Positions 1 to 8,060 of a stretch of 64,000 bases of DNA are shown one piece after another. Every line of letters begins with the position of its first letter. The stretch's first letter is position 1. Both the position numbers and the translations under genes were made by a program. The stretch covers positions 1 through 64,000 of the forward strand of contig JAPKHT010000008.1 of the NCBI GenBank assembly GCA_026646655.1, read 5' to 3'. A model generated the notes under the pieces. It searched no databases. It saw only the letters and a program-made list of their open reading frames with translations, and was not told the DNA's origin. Source of the DNA: JADLBR01 sp020847615. GTDB lineage: Bacteria; Verrucomicrobiota; Verrucomicrobiia; JADLBR01.

Positions 1-44
1 GCTAGCCCCGCCGCCGGCGCGCGGCGGGGCTGACCTGATTCGAG
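1..44 (-). pseudogene. possible severed 3' continuation of the carboxyltransferase gene
   Basis: Read on the minus strand, these bases translate in one frame as LESGQPRRAPAAGL, which resembles the Pro/Ala linker that precedes the biotinyl domain in oxaloacetate decarboxylase alpha and pyruvate carboxylase B proteins. Joined to the gene at 1683-3134 across one GAG, the frame is continuous. The biotinyl domain itself would lie left of the window. A 9-bp perfect hairpin (5-13 with 22-30) also lies here. Support is only frame and composition. Confidence 0.3.
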
Positions 45-48
45 AGCG

Positions 49-284
49 CGCCGCATCATTCATGTGGAAACTTCCGAGGATGTGTCGCAGTGTGCGGCGG
101 GTGCAGGCACCGGCAGCGTGACCCGGTAGTCATTGGTGCATTTTGCCCCAGGGCTAGCATGGTTCCGAGCATGCCATGATTCATTGGTGAGGCCCACGTG
201 GCTCTCCCCCAGGTCAGATTCTTTTGATTTGCGGCCCGCTCGGGCCGGTCCGGCGCCCATCCAGACAACCCCGGAGGTCATTTG
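49..284 (+). ncRNA. candidate bridge RNA region of the IS110 element
   Basis: This 236-base stretch between the inferred left end and the transposase start has no convincing reading frame. In characterised IS110 elements such as IS621, the non-coding left end encodes a structured bridge RNA that pairs with target and donor DNA. The 9-mer TCATTGGTG is repeated at 130-138 and 181-189. I cannot fold the RNA here, so the RNA itself is an inference from element architecture. Confidence 0.4.
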
Positions 285-1673
285 ATGAGCGATCAGTCCA
301 ACCCCAAGAGCAAGCAGAAGTTCAACACGGCGGGCGCCGGCCTGCCGGTGGTGCGGCCCGACGCGGGCGGCATCGACGCCGGCAGTACGGAGCATTGGGT
401 CTGCTGCCCACCCAGACCCGGCGGCACGGCCAACGTGAGGCGCTTCGGCACCACCACCATCGAGCTGGAGCGAATCGCCGAGTGGCTGGCGGCCGAAGGA
501 GTCAAATCGGTGGCGGTGGAGAGCACAGGGGTCTATTGGATCCCGCTCTACGAACTGCTGGAGAGCCGCGGCATCGAGGTGGTGCTGGTCAACGCGCGGC
601 AGTTGCGCCACGTGCCGGGCCGCAAGAGCGACATGCGCGACTGCCAGTGGCTGCAGACACTCCACGCCTGCGGACTGCTCCGCGGTTCCTTCCGGCCCGC
701 CGAGCATGTCTGCGCGCTGCGGGCGCTGATGCGGGAATGCGCCAACCTCATCGGGGAGCGCACACGCACCGTGCAACGGATGCAGAAGGCCCTGGACCAG
801 ATGAACGTGCAGGTCCACCGGGCGGTGACCGACATCACCGGAACCACCGGGATGGCCATCATCCGGGCCATCGTGGCCGGGCAGCGCGACCCGATGGCCC
901 TGGCCGGGATGCGGGACAAGCGCTGCCAAAAATCCGCCGCGCAGTTCGCCGAGCATCTGCGCGGCACCTGGCGGGACGAGCATCTCTTCAACCTGGCCAT
1001 GAACCTGGAGCTCCACGACAAGCTCCAGGAGATGATCGGGGCCTACGGGACCAAGATCGCAGCGCTCATGGAGGCGCTGGGCACCGATGATCGCCGCGAT
1101 CAGGGGCCCCCGCAGCATCCCAACCGGACCAAGGCGAGGGCCATCGAGCAAGCCGGGGAACAATCCCTGCGCCAGAACCTCTGGAGGATGAGCGGCGTGG
1201 ACCTCACCCGCATCGACGCGGTCAACGTCGGGGTGGCCAGCGTGCTGCTCACCGAGGTCGGCGCCGAGCTGTCTGCGTTCCCCACCGAGCACCACTTTGT
1301 CTCCTGGTTGCGGCTGGCGCCCAATCGATCCATCTCGGGAGGCAAGGTGCTCAAAAAAAAGCGCAGCGCCATCGGAGCCACCCGCTCTGCCACCGCCCTA
1401 CGCCAGGCCGCCTGCTCCCTGCAACGCTCCAAGACCGCCTTGGGCGCACAGTTCCGGGCGCTGGCCAGACGCAAGGGCTACTCGGTCGCGGTCTTCGCCA
1501 TGGCGCGCAAGCTCGCCATCCTCATCTATCGCATGCTGCGCTACGGCCAGGACTACACCGACGAGGGACTTGCCGCCTACGAAGAACGTTTTAAACAGCG
1601 CCGCCTTCGGAACATCGCAAGCATCGCAAAGGAAATGGGTTACCTGATCGCACCCATCCCCGCTGCGGCATGA
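285..1673 (+). CDS. IS110-family transposase (DEDD recombinase)
   Basis: Site-specific recombinase that catalyses excision and insertion of the element using a RuvC-like DEDD centre plus a C-terminal serine domain. The N-terminal half shows the family acidic residues in GIDAGS, VESTGVYW and KSDMRD, followed by WLQTLHACGLL. The C-terminal Transposase_20-type region contains FPTEHHFVSWLRLAP and a basic KVLKKKRSAIGATR segment. The 462-residue length is normal to slightly long and there is no internal stop, so the gene looks intact. ATG at 285 is chosen because GGAGGT (273-278) lies six bases upstream; an in-frame TTG lies one codon earlier. Copy number is not known from this window. Confidence 0.9.
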   Translation: MSDQSNPKSKQKFNTAGAGLPVVRPDAGGIDAGSTEHWVCCPPRPGGTANVRRFGTTTIELERIAEWLAAEGVKSVAVESTGVYWIPLYELLESRGIEVVLVNARQLRHVPGRKSDMRDCQWLQTLHACGLLRGSFRPAEHVCALRALMRECANLIGERTRTVQRMQKALDQMNVQVHRAVTDITGTTGMAIIRAIVAGQRDPMALAGMRDKRCQKSAAQFAEHLRGTWRDEHLFNLAMNLELHDKLQEMIGAYGTKIAALMEALGTDDRRDQGPPQHPNRTKARAIEQAGEQSLRQNLWRMSGVDLTRIDAVNVGVASVLLTEVGAELSAFPTEHHFVSWLRLAPNRSISGGKVLKKKRSAIGATRSATALRQAACSLQRSKTALGAQFRALARRKGYSVAVFAMARKLAILIYRMLRYGQDYTDEGLAAYEERFKQRRLRNIASIAKEMGYLIAPIPAAA

Positions 1674-1682
1674 AGTTTCAGG

Positions 1683-3134
1683 TCAGAGCGTCTGGACCGT
1701 GGCGTCGTGGAGGCGCCCATCGATGATGATGCGGTAGTGGCGGCTCCCGTCTGGTTCCGCGGCCGGTGCGGCGGGCGTCTGTTTCGCGGGCGCGGCGGCC
1801 TTTGGCTTGTGGAACGCCTCGAGCTGCTGCGGGAACATGGCGTAGAGCACGGCGTTCTCGTCGTTGACCGGGAGGCCCTTGGCCTTGAGTTCCTCGCGCA
1901 GCCCGGGCATCCGGGGCTCGAGCAAATCGGCGGGGCGGCAGTCGACGGCCTTCTGCTTGGTGCGCTCCTCGGCGAGGGCGCGGAGTTCGGGGTCGATCGG
2001 CCCGGGGGTGCGGCCGTACTTGCCGAGCAGGATGTCGGCGGTGGGCTGCGCGATGTTTTTCCAGCGCCCGAATTTCACGTTGAGCATGGCCTGGGTGCCG
2101 ACGATCTGGGAGGTGGGGGTGACCAGGGGGATCCAGCCGAGCTTCTCGCGGACGAAGGGGATCTCGGCGACGACCTGGTCCCACTTGTCGGACATGCCCT
2201 GTTCCTTGAGCTGGTTGCGGAAGTTGCTGAGCATGCCGCCGGGGACCTGGAAGCGCAGGATGTCGACATCGGTGCGCTCGTTGTTGCGGCTGGTGAATTC
2301 GGCGAGCTGCTCGTACACCTTGCGGAAGTGCTCGACGAGCTGGACGTGGCGGTCGGCGTCGTAGGAGGGGCAGCGGGGCGTCCCCTCGAGCATCGAGTGC
2401 ATCATCAGTGCGTCGGGCTGGCCCGTGCCGTTGGCGAAGGGCGCGATCGAGACATCGACCATGTCCACGCCCGCCTCGATGGCCTCGAAGTACGAGGTGC
2501 CCGCGAGGCCGGCCGTGTTGTGGCTGTGGAGGACCACGGGGATCTTCACGCTGGCCTTGATCTGCTTGACCAGCGCGGAGGCGACCGGCGGGCAGATGAG
2601 GCCCGCCATGTCCTTGATGCAGATCGAATCGCAGCCCAGGCGCTCGAATTCCTTGGCCATCTCGAGGAAGGCGGCGGGCGTGTGCACGGGGCTGGTGGTA
2701 TAGCTGATGGCGCCCTGCGCGTGCTTGCCGGCCTTCTTCACGGCCCGCACGGCGGTCTGCACGTTGCGGAGGTCGTTGAGGGCGTCGAAGACGCGGAAGA
2801 TGTCCACGCCCGCGGCGGCGGCGCAGGCGACGAAGGCCTCGACGACGTCGTCGGGGAACGAGGTGTACTGCACGATGTTCTGTCCGCGCAGGAGCATCAT
2901 GTGGGGGGTCTTGGGCGCGAGTTTCTTCAGCGTGCGGAGGCGGTCGAAGGGATTCTCGCCGAGGAACCTCAGGCAGGAATCGATGGTCGCGCCGCCCCAC
3001 GTCTCCAAGGCGCCGAAGCCCATCTTGTCGAGCTCGGGCGCGGCGGCGAGCATCTGCTCGGTGGTCATGCGGGTTGCGGCGAGCGACTGGTGCCCATCGC
3101 GGAGCACGGTGTTGTTGAAGATAACGGGTTTCAT
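1683..3134 (-). pseudogene. oadA: carboxyltransferase subunit (OadA/PycB type) cut short by IS110
   Basis: Transfers a carboxyl group between biotin and an oxo-acid in Na+-pumping oxaloacetate decarboxylase or in a two-subunit pyruvate carboxylase. The TIM-barrel carboxyltransferase domain is complete: TVLRDGHQSL near residue 9, KDMAG with the lysine that is normally carbamylated, and HSHNTAGL with the metal-binding His pair. A conserved C-terminal carboxylase domain follows, then an Ala/Pro linker. The frame ends at 483 residues with GSRHYRIIIDGRLHDATVQT plus Leu, the very start of the region leading into the biotinyl domain. Family members are near 580-600 residues and carry an (A/V)MKM biotin site, which is absent. 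The stop codon comes from the IS110 end. The start has GGAGG upstream. The catalytic domain may still be expressed. Confidence 0.85.
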
Positions 3135-3218
3135 GCGGGTGCCTCCGGTCTGTAAGTTGCGTTAATACTATGGGTCGCCGCAGTCGGAGGCAACCCGAAT
3201 GCGTCGGGCCCGCGCCCG

Positions 3219-4019
3219 TCAGATCTGGTAGTCCGACTGGGCGCCGTCGTGCAGTCCGCACTCCCGCTTGAGGCCAAAGAACCGCGCCTGCTCCTCGGTC
3301 ATGCCATCGGTCAGCTTGTGGCTCGTGTGCACATCCCCGATGGAGATGTAGCCCTCGTCGCGCAGCGGATGGTAGGGGAGGCCGTGCTCGGTCAGGTAGC
3401 GGTGCACGTCCCGGTCCGTCCAGTCGATGATCGGGTGCACCTTGAGCCACGGGGGCTGGATCGCCAGCACCTTCAGGTCCTTGCGGGTCGAGGATTGCGA
3501 CCTCCTCAGGCCCGAGATCCACGCCTCCGCCGCCAGTTCCCGCAGCGCCCGCGCCATCGGCTCCACCTTGTTCATCTCATTGAAGCGCGTGATGCCCCCG
3601 AGTCCCTCCTCCCAGAGGCGCCCGTGCCGCGCCTCCTGCCACGCGGACGACAGCACAGGGCGGTACACCTTCAGGTTCAGCGAGAGCCGTTCCGTCAACT
3701 CGTCGATGAAACGGTACGTCTCGGGAAACAGGTAGCCGGTGTCCACCACGACCACGGGGATGCCGGGGCGCAGCCGCGTCACCAGATGCAGGCAGACCGC
3801 CGCCTGCGCCCCGAAACTCGAACTCAGCACCACCCGCTCGCCAAAACGCTCCAGCGCCCAAGACACCCGACCCCGGGCGTCCAGTGCCTCCAGCCGACCG
3901 TTGGCGTCCGCCAAATCGGCCGCCACGCGACCCACCGCAGGAAAGAGCCTCACCGGGGGGGCCGTGGACCCCGCCATCCCCCTCAAATCGGTCTGGACTT
4001 GGTCCTGCGCCATGGGCAT
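3219..4019 (-). CDS. cysH: phosphoadenylylsulfate (PAPS) reductase
   Basis: Reduces PAPS to sulfite in cytoplasmic sulfate assimilation, using thioredoxin or glutaredoxin. The PP-loop-type fold shows SSSFGAQAAV, VDTGYLFPETY, the region around INKVEP-like EMNKVEPMARAL, SGLRRSQSSTR, and the C-terminal KRECGLH carrying the catalytic Cys. The paired cysteines that bind a [4Fe-4S] cluster in APS reductases are absent, so this is the PAPS-using type. That matches the APS kinase domain in the divergent cysNC gene. The length of 266 residues is normal. ATG at 4019 is taken; an in-frame ATG two codons later (4013) is also possible, and neither has a clear Shine-Dalgarno sequence. Confidence 0.93.
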   Translation of the reverse strand: MPMAQDQVQTDLRGMAGSTAPPVRLFPAVGRVAADLADANGRLEALDARGRVSWALERFGERVVLSSSFGAQAAVCLHLVTRLRPGIPVVVVDTGYLFPETYRFIDELTERLSLNLKVYRPVLSSAWQEARHGRLWEEGLGGITRFNEMNKVEPMARALRELAAEAWISGLRRSQSSTRKDLKVLAIQPPWLKVHPIIDWTDRDVHRYLTEHGLPYHPLRDEGYISIGDVHTSHKLTDGMTEEQARFFGLKRECGLHDGAQSDYQI

Positions 4020-4078
4020 GAGGAGGATTTAGCATATTTTTCTTGCAATACCACAAAAATCTACTATTCCTATCGACT
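4020..4078. promoter_or_regulatory. divergent cysH / cysD promoter region
   Basis: About 59 bases separate the divergent cysH and cysD starts. They are strikingly A/T-rich compared with the surrounding DNA, for example GCATATTTTTCTTGCAATA. Both transcripts should start here, so shared control by sulfur status is plausible. I could not fix -35/-10 boxes with good spacing, so only the region is claimed. Confidence 0.45.
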
Positions 4079-4897
4079 ATGGATCATTTGGACCGTTTGG
4101 AGTCCCAGACGATATACATCATGCGGGAGGCGTACCATGCCTTTCCGAAGCTGGCGATGCCGTGGTCGATGGGGAAGGATTCGAACGCGCTGCTGTGGAT
4201 GGCGCAGAAGGCGTTTTGCGGGAAGGTCCCGTTTCCGGTGTTGCACGTGGACACGACGTACGAGTTTCCGGAGATGCTGGAATTCCGGGCGTGGGCGGTG
4301 GGGCACTACGGGTTGGATCTGGTGGTGAAGATCAACGAGGAGGCGCGGGCGCGCGGGGTGGGGTACGAGACGCATGATCCGGTGACGGTGACGCACGAAC
4401 TGAAGACGGTGGCGCTGCAGCAGGTGATGGCGGAGCGGGGTTGGCAGGCGCTGATCACGGGGATCCGGCGCGACGAGGATTCGACGCGGGCGAAGGAGCG
4501 ATATTTTTCGCCGCGGAACGCGGATTTCGAGTGGGACTACAAGGATCAGCCGCCGGAGTTCTGGAACCAGTTCACGACGAAGGTGGGGCCCGGGGAGCAC
4601 GTGCGGGTGCAGGCGCTGCTGGACTGGACGGAGATCGACGTGTGGCGGTACATCCAGCGGGAGGAGATACCGATCCCGAAGATGTATTTTGCCCGGAGGG
4701 GGGAAGACGGCAAGATGCGGCGGTTCCGGTCGCTGGGGTGCTGGCCGATCACGCACGCGGTGGAGAGCGCGGCCTCGACGATCGACGAGATCATCGAGGA
4801 ACTGCGGACCACGAAGGTGCCGGAGCGGGCGGGCCGGGCGCAGGACCACTACGAGCGCAACGCGATGCAGAAACTGCGCGCGAAAGGATTCATGTGA
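4079..4897 (+). CDS. cysD: sulfate adenylyltransferase subunit 2
   Basis: Catalytic ATP sulfurylase subunit, forming adenylyl sulfate (APS) from ATP and sulfate with the CysN GTPase. The PP-loop signature is SMGKDSNALL near residue 29. Further family blocks are LHVDTTYEFPEM, GIRRDEDSTRAKERYFS and the C-terminal GCWPITHAVES. The ATG at 4079 gives a 272-residue protein beginning MDHLDRLE, aligned with known CysD N-termini. A TTG 12 codons upstream is open but adds a segment with no family counterpart. The stop overlaps the cysNC GTG start by four bases (GTGA), indicating translational coupling. Confidence 0.93.
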   Translation: MDHLDRLESQTIYIMREAYHAFPKLAMPWSMGKDSNALLWMAQKAFCGKVPFPVLHVDTTYEFPEMLEFRAWAVGHYGLDLVVKINEEARARGVGYETHDPVTVTHELKTVALQQVMAERGWQALITGIRRDEDSTRAKERYFSPRNADFEWDYKDQPPEFWNQFTTKVGPGEHVRVQALLDWTEIDVWRYIQREEIPIPKMYFARRGEDGKMRRFRSLGCWPITHAVESAASTIDEIIEELRTTKVPERAGRAQDHYERNAMQKLRAKGFM

Positions 4898-6819
4898 GCA
4901 CGGAAAGCCAAGCAATCACAGAATCACTCAAGATCGTCGTCGTCGGCCATGTGGACCACGGCAAGTCGACGCTGATCGGGAGGATCTTCCACGACACCGG
5001 CTCCCTGCCGGAGGGCAAGGTGGAGGCGATCCGGAAGGCTTCCGAGGCGGAGGGGATGGAGTTCGAGTTCGCGTTCCTGCTGGACGCGCTGCTGGAGGAG
5101 CAGGAGCAGAACATCACGATCGACACGACGCAGATCCACTTCAGGACATCGAAGCGCGACTACGTGATCATCGACGCGCCGGGTCACAAGGAGTTCCTGA
5201 AGAACATGGTGACGGGCGCGGCGCAGGCCGACGCGGCGGTGCTGCTGATCGACGCGAACGAGGGGGTGCAGGAGCAATCGCGGCGGCACGGCTACCTGCT
5301 CTCGCTGCTTGGGATCCGGCAGGTGATCGTGGCGGTGAACAAGATGGACCTGGTGGGGCACCGGCGGGAGGTTTTCGAGTCCGTGGTGTCGGAGTACCGC
5401 GACTTCCTGGCGCAGCTCAACGTGCGGCCGGCACATTTCATCCCGGTGTCGGCGAAGCTGGGGCACAACGTGGCGCGGAGCTCCCCTGAGCTGGGCTGGT
5501 TCGAGGGGCCGACCGTCCTCGACGCGCTGGATTCGTTCCAGCCCCCGCGCTCGCAGGACGATCTGCCGCCGCGGCTGGTGGTGCAGGACGTCTACCGGTT
5601 TGACGCGCGGCGCATCATCGCGGGGCGGCTCGAGGCGGGGCGGCTGGCGGTGGGCGACGAGATCGTCTTCTGGCCGGACCGGAAGCACAGCCGGATCAAG
5701 ACCATCGAGGCCTGGGGCGCGAAGGCGCCGCCTTCGGAGGTGCGCTCGGGGCAATCGGTGGCGATCACGCTGGAGGAGCAGATCTTCGTGGAGCGCGGCC
5801 AGATCGGGGCGGTGCCCGCGCAGCCACCGGCGGAGGGGCGGGAGTTCACCGCGCGGATCTTCTGGCTGGACAAGCGCCCGCTGCGGGTCAACGAGCTGTG
5901 CGAGCTGAGGCTGGGCACGCAGGTGGTCGGCGCGCGGGTCGTGAAGATCCATCGGGTGGTGGATTCCAGCACGCTGGCGGTCGCGCCCGAGGATCGCCAC
6001 GAGATTCGCCGCAACGACACCGCCGAGGTGACGGTCCGCGCGCGCCGGCCGCTGGCGTTCGACAACGGCGAGCGCGTCATGGAGACGGGCCGATTCGTGC
6101 TCCTGCTGGACAAGCGCATAGGCGGCGGCGGCGTGATCTTCGGCGCGGATTATCCGGCGGTGACCCGCGACGCGGTGACCAGCTCCAACATCTCGTGGAC
6201 CGAGGGCGAGGTCACGCGCGAGGCGCGGGCCCGGCACTTTGGTCACCGCGGCGCGGTCATCTGGCTCACGGGGCTCTCCGGCGCGGGCAAGTCCACGCTG
6301 GCCGTCCGCCTGGAGCAGGGGCTCTTCCGGCGCGGCGTGGCCGGCTTCGTCCTGGATGGCGACAACCTCCGCCACGGGCTCTGCTCCAACCTCGGCTTCA
6401 GCCCCGGCGACCGCGCGGAGAACATCCGGCGCGCCGGGGAGGCCGCGCGCCTCATGGCCGAGGCGGGGATGGTCGTCATCACCGCGCTCATCTCGCCCTT
6501 CCGCGAGGAGCGGCAGAAGGTGCGAGAGATCTGCGCCTCGGGCGGGGTGCACTTCGCGGAGGTGTACGTGAACGCCCCGCTGGCGGTGTGCGAGGGGCGC
6601 GATCCGAAGAGCCTCTACAAGCGCGCGCGCAGCGGGGAGATCAAGGGCTTCACGGGCATCGACTCCCCGTACGAGCCGCCGCTGAAACCCGAGCTGGAGT
6701 TGCGCACCGACGAGCTGTCCGTCGATGCCGCGCTGGCGCAGCTGCTCCAGTTGGCGGTCGGGCTGGCCGGCGCAAGCCACGGCGGGCACCCGGGCGCCGA
6801 CGTGGGGGCGGGGATCTAG
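4894..6819 (+). CDS. cysNC: bifunctional sulfate adenylyltransferase GTPase / APS kinase (CysN-CysC fusion)
   Basis: The N-terminal part is the GTPase that drives ATP sulfurylase; the C-terminal part phosphorylates APS to PAPS. GTPase motifs are GHVDHGKST (about residue 18), DAPGHKEF and NKMDLVGH, followed by EF-Tu-like beta-barrel domains. The APS kinase domain starts near residue 450 with GLSGAGKSTLA, DGDNLRHGL, NIRRAGEAARLM and ALISPFR. The 641-residue length matches NodQ/CysNC fusions. The GTG start overlaps the cysD stop. The tail after about residue 620 is Gly/Ala-rich and not conserved. Product PAPS would feed the CysH encoded divergently. Confidence 0.94.
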   Translation: MSTESQAITESLKIVVVGHVDHGKSTLIGRIFHDTGSLPEGKVEAIRKASEAEGMEFEFAFLLDALLEEQEQNITIDTTQIHFRTSKRDYVIIDAPGHKEFLKNMVTGAAQADAAVLLIDANEGVQEQSRRHGYLLSLLGIRQVIVAVNKMDLVGHRREVFESVVSEYRDFLAQLNVRPAHFIPVSAKLGHNVARSSPELGWFEGPTVLDALDSFQPPRSQDDLPPRLVVQDVYRFDARRIIAGRLEAGRLAVGDEIVFWPDRKHSRIKTIEAWGAKAPPSEVRSGQSVAITLEEQIFVERGQIGAVPAQPPAEGREFTARIFWLDKRPLRVNELCELRLGTQVVGARVVKIHRVVDSSTLAVAPEDRHEIRRNDTAEVTVRARRPLAFDNGERVMETGRFVLLLDKRIGGGGVIFGADYPAVTRDAVTSSNISWTEGEVTREARARHFGHRGAVIWLTGLSGAGKSTLAVRLEQGLFRRGVAGFVLDGDNLRHGLCSNLGFSPGDRAENIRRAGEAARLMAEAGMVVITALISPFREERQKVREICASGGVHFAEVYVNAPLAVCEGRDPKSLYKRARSGEIKGFTGIDSPYEPPLKPELELRTDELSVDAALAQLLQLAVGLAGASHGGHPGADVGAGI

Positions 6820-6822
6820 GGG

Positions 6823-6845
6823 GCCGCCGGACTTTGTCCGGCGGC
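6823..6845. terminator. hairpin after cysNC, related to palindromic family 1
   Basis: A 9-bp perfect stem (6823-6831 with 6837-6845) with a five-base loop starts three bases after the cysNC stop. The core GGACTTTGTCC matches the centre of the dispersed palindromic family seen elsewhere in the window. No U-tract follows, so terminator function is inferred from position and stem strength. Confidence 0.5.
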
Positions 6846-6949
6846 GTCCTCTGGCGACACGTCGCCACGCCCGATGTGTCGAGCCGCGCTAAACTCCCTT
6901 GCGCGATCACCCTTTGCCGCGCACCCTTGGCATCCATCCGGATGCGACC

Positions 6950-7993
6950 ATGACCAAGACCCTGGACGAGAAACTCGCCGCCATCCACGCCGATCCAAGC
7001 GGCTGCAAGGAGTTCATCCTGGCCGACGCGAAGGATGCCGACATGGGATTCGGGATCACCGCGCCCGGCCCGAGCCGCGACGCCTGCCCCCACGGCTTCG
7101 ATGCCGCCGAGGGCTGCTACAAGACCATCGAGGATTATCGGGCACAGATCCGCGCCGTCATCCGGCAGGGGCTGGTGGATATCGTTTTGCTCTCGGCGTA
7201 CAACCTGGAGCAACTTGCCATCCGCGAGCGCCTGTTCGACGGGACGCGCATCACGCCCGCCGCGCGCGCCAACGACGCCTCCGACATCTGGGTCGTGCGC
7301 GGCAGCAAGTACACCCGCCTCCCCTCGCGGCCCTTCCGCACCGCGACGCTGGACCACATCAAGTACGGGCGCCTCGAGGCGGACCATTCCAAGCCCCTGC
7401 TGGGGGCGGACCTCGGCCTCTATTCGATCACCTTCACCAACGACCTCGACTGGGACTACCGCGCGCTGGAGGATTTTCACGAGTTCCGGATCGAGGCCGA
7501 GAAGAAGCGATTCCGGTATTTCCTGGAGGTCTTTAACCCCAACGTCGATCCGGGGATGGATCCGAAGAAGATCGGCTCCTTCGTGAACGACAACATCATC
7601 CGCTGCCTGGCGGGCGTGACCTCGGCGGGCAGGCCCCTGTTCCTGAAGATCCCCTACAACGGGCCCGGGCCGCTGGAGGAACTCGTCGCGTACGACCCGC
7701 ACCTCATCGTCGGCATCCTGGGCGGCGGGGCGGGCACGACGATGGACGCCTTCCAGTTGCTCCACGACGCCAAGAGACACGGCGCCCGCGTCGCCCTCTA
7801 CGGGCGCAAGATCAACCTCTCCGAGCACCCGCTGGCGTTCGTCGAATTCCTCCGCCTCATCGCCGATGGCAAGATCGGCCCCTCGGAGGCCGTCAAGGCC
7901 TACCACGAGGTGCTGAAGAAAGAGAAGATCAAGCCCCTCCGCCCCCTGCACGCCGACCTCCAGCTCAGCCAGACCATCAAGAAGTACGGGTGA
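6950..7993 (+). CDS. conserved TIM-barrel-like (aldolase-like) protein of unknown function
   Basis: I do not recognise a named family with certainty. The 347-residue protein has no signal peptide and alternates beta strands and helices like a class I aldolase barrel. Its well-ordered blocks include FLEVFNPNVDPGM, RPLFLKIPYNGPGPLEELV, HLIVGILGGGAGTTMDAF and ARVALYGRKINLSEHPLAFV. The lysine in FLKIPYNG is a reasonable candidate for a Schiff-base residue, and the GGGAGTT loop for phosphate binding; both are inference. ATG at 6950 is used because residues encoded upstream (from 6899) are Pro/His-rich and not protein-like. It stands alone between cysNC and the esterase gene. Confidence 0.6.
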   Translation: MTKTLDEKLAAIHADPSGCKEFILADAKDADMGFGITAPGPSRDACPHGFDAAEGCYKTIEDYRAQIRAVIRQGLVDIVLLSAYNLEQLAIRERLFDGTRITPAARANDASDIWVVRGSKYTRLPSRPFRTATLDHIKYGRLEADHSKPLLGADLGLYSITFTNDLDWDYRALEDFHEFRIEAEKKRFRYFLEVFNPNVDPGMDPKKIGSFVNDNIIRCLAGVTSAGRPLFLKIPYNGPGPLEELVAYDPHLIVGILGGGAGTTMDAFQLLHDAKRHGARVALYGRKINLSEHPLAFVEFLRLIADGKIGPSEAVKAYHEVLKKEKIKPLRPLHADLQLSQTIKKYG

Positions 7994-8060
7994 TTCTCGG
8001 TTCTTGCCGGGCGCGTTTTCGAATTGTGCGCGGGGGATTGTCCAAACATCCTACGCGGCT

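Larger units (their letters stand above)
44..1690 (+). mobile_element. IS110-family insertion sequence
   Basis: The element is defined by one transposase gene with a long non-coding left end (about 235 bases) and a very short right end (about 15 bases), the layout of the IS110 subgroup. Its right edge abuts the truncated end of the carboxyltransferase gene on the minus strand. GAGCG occurs at 44-48 and again at 1686-1690. If the element is removed so that one GAG (CTC on the other strand) remains, the interrupted gene reads on in frame through a Pro/Ala/Gly-rich stretch to base 1. IS110 elements recombine at a short core, often CT, and usually lack long terminal inverted repeats; none are seen here. 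Exact ends are inferred to within a few bases. Confidence 0.75.

Noticed and set aside
56..268. 70-codon minus-strand frame in the IS110 left end.
   Set aside because: The composition is not protein-like, it lacks a biotinyl motif, and it lies in the region expected to be the non-coding bridge RNA.
1707..3155. Long open frame opposite the carboxyltransferase gene (482 codons, plus strand).
   Set aside because: It is antisense to a gene with clear catalytic motifs. Its translation is Gly/Ala/Val/Asp-rich without domain features, as expected from high-GC third positions.
4021..4026. AGGAGG as a Shine-Dalgarno sequence for cysD.
   Set aside because: It lies 53 bases before the supported ATG at 4079 and 17 before the TTG at 4043, too far to act for either start.
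4924..6789. 621-codon open frame on the minus strand across cysNC.
   Set aside because: The opposite frame encodes a textbook CysNC; the antisense product is Arg/Pro/His/Leu-rich and featureless.
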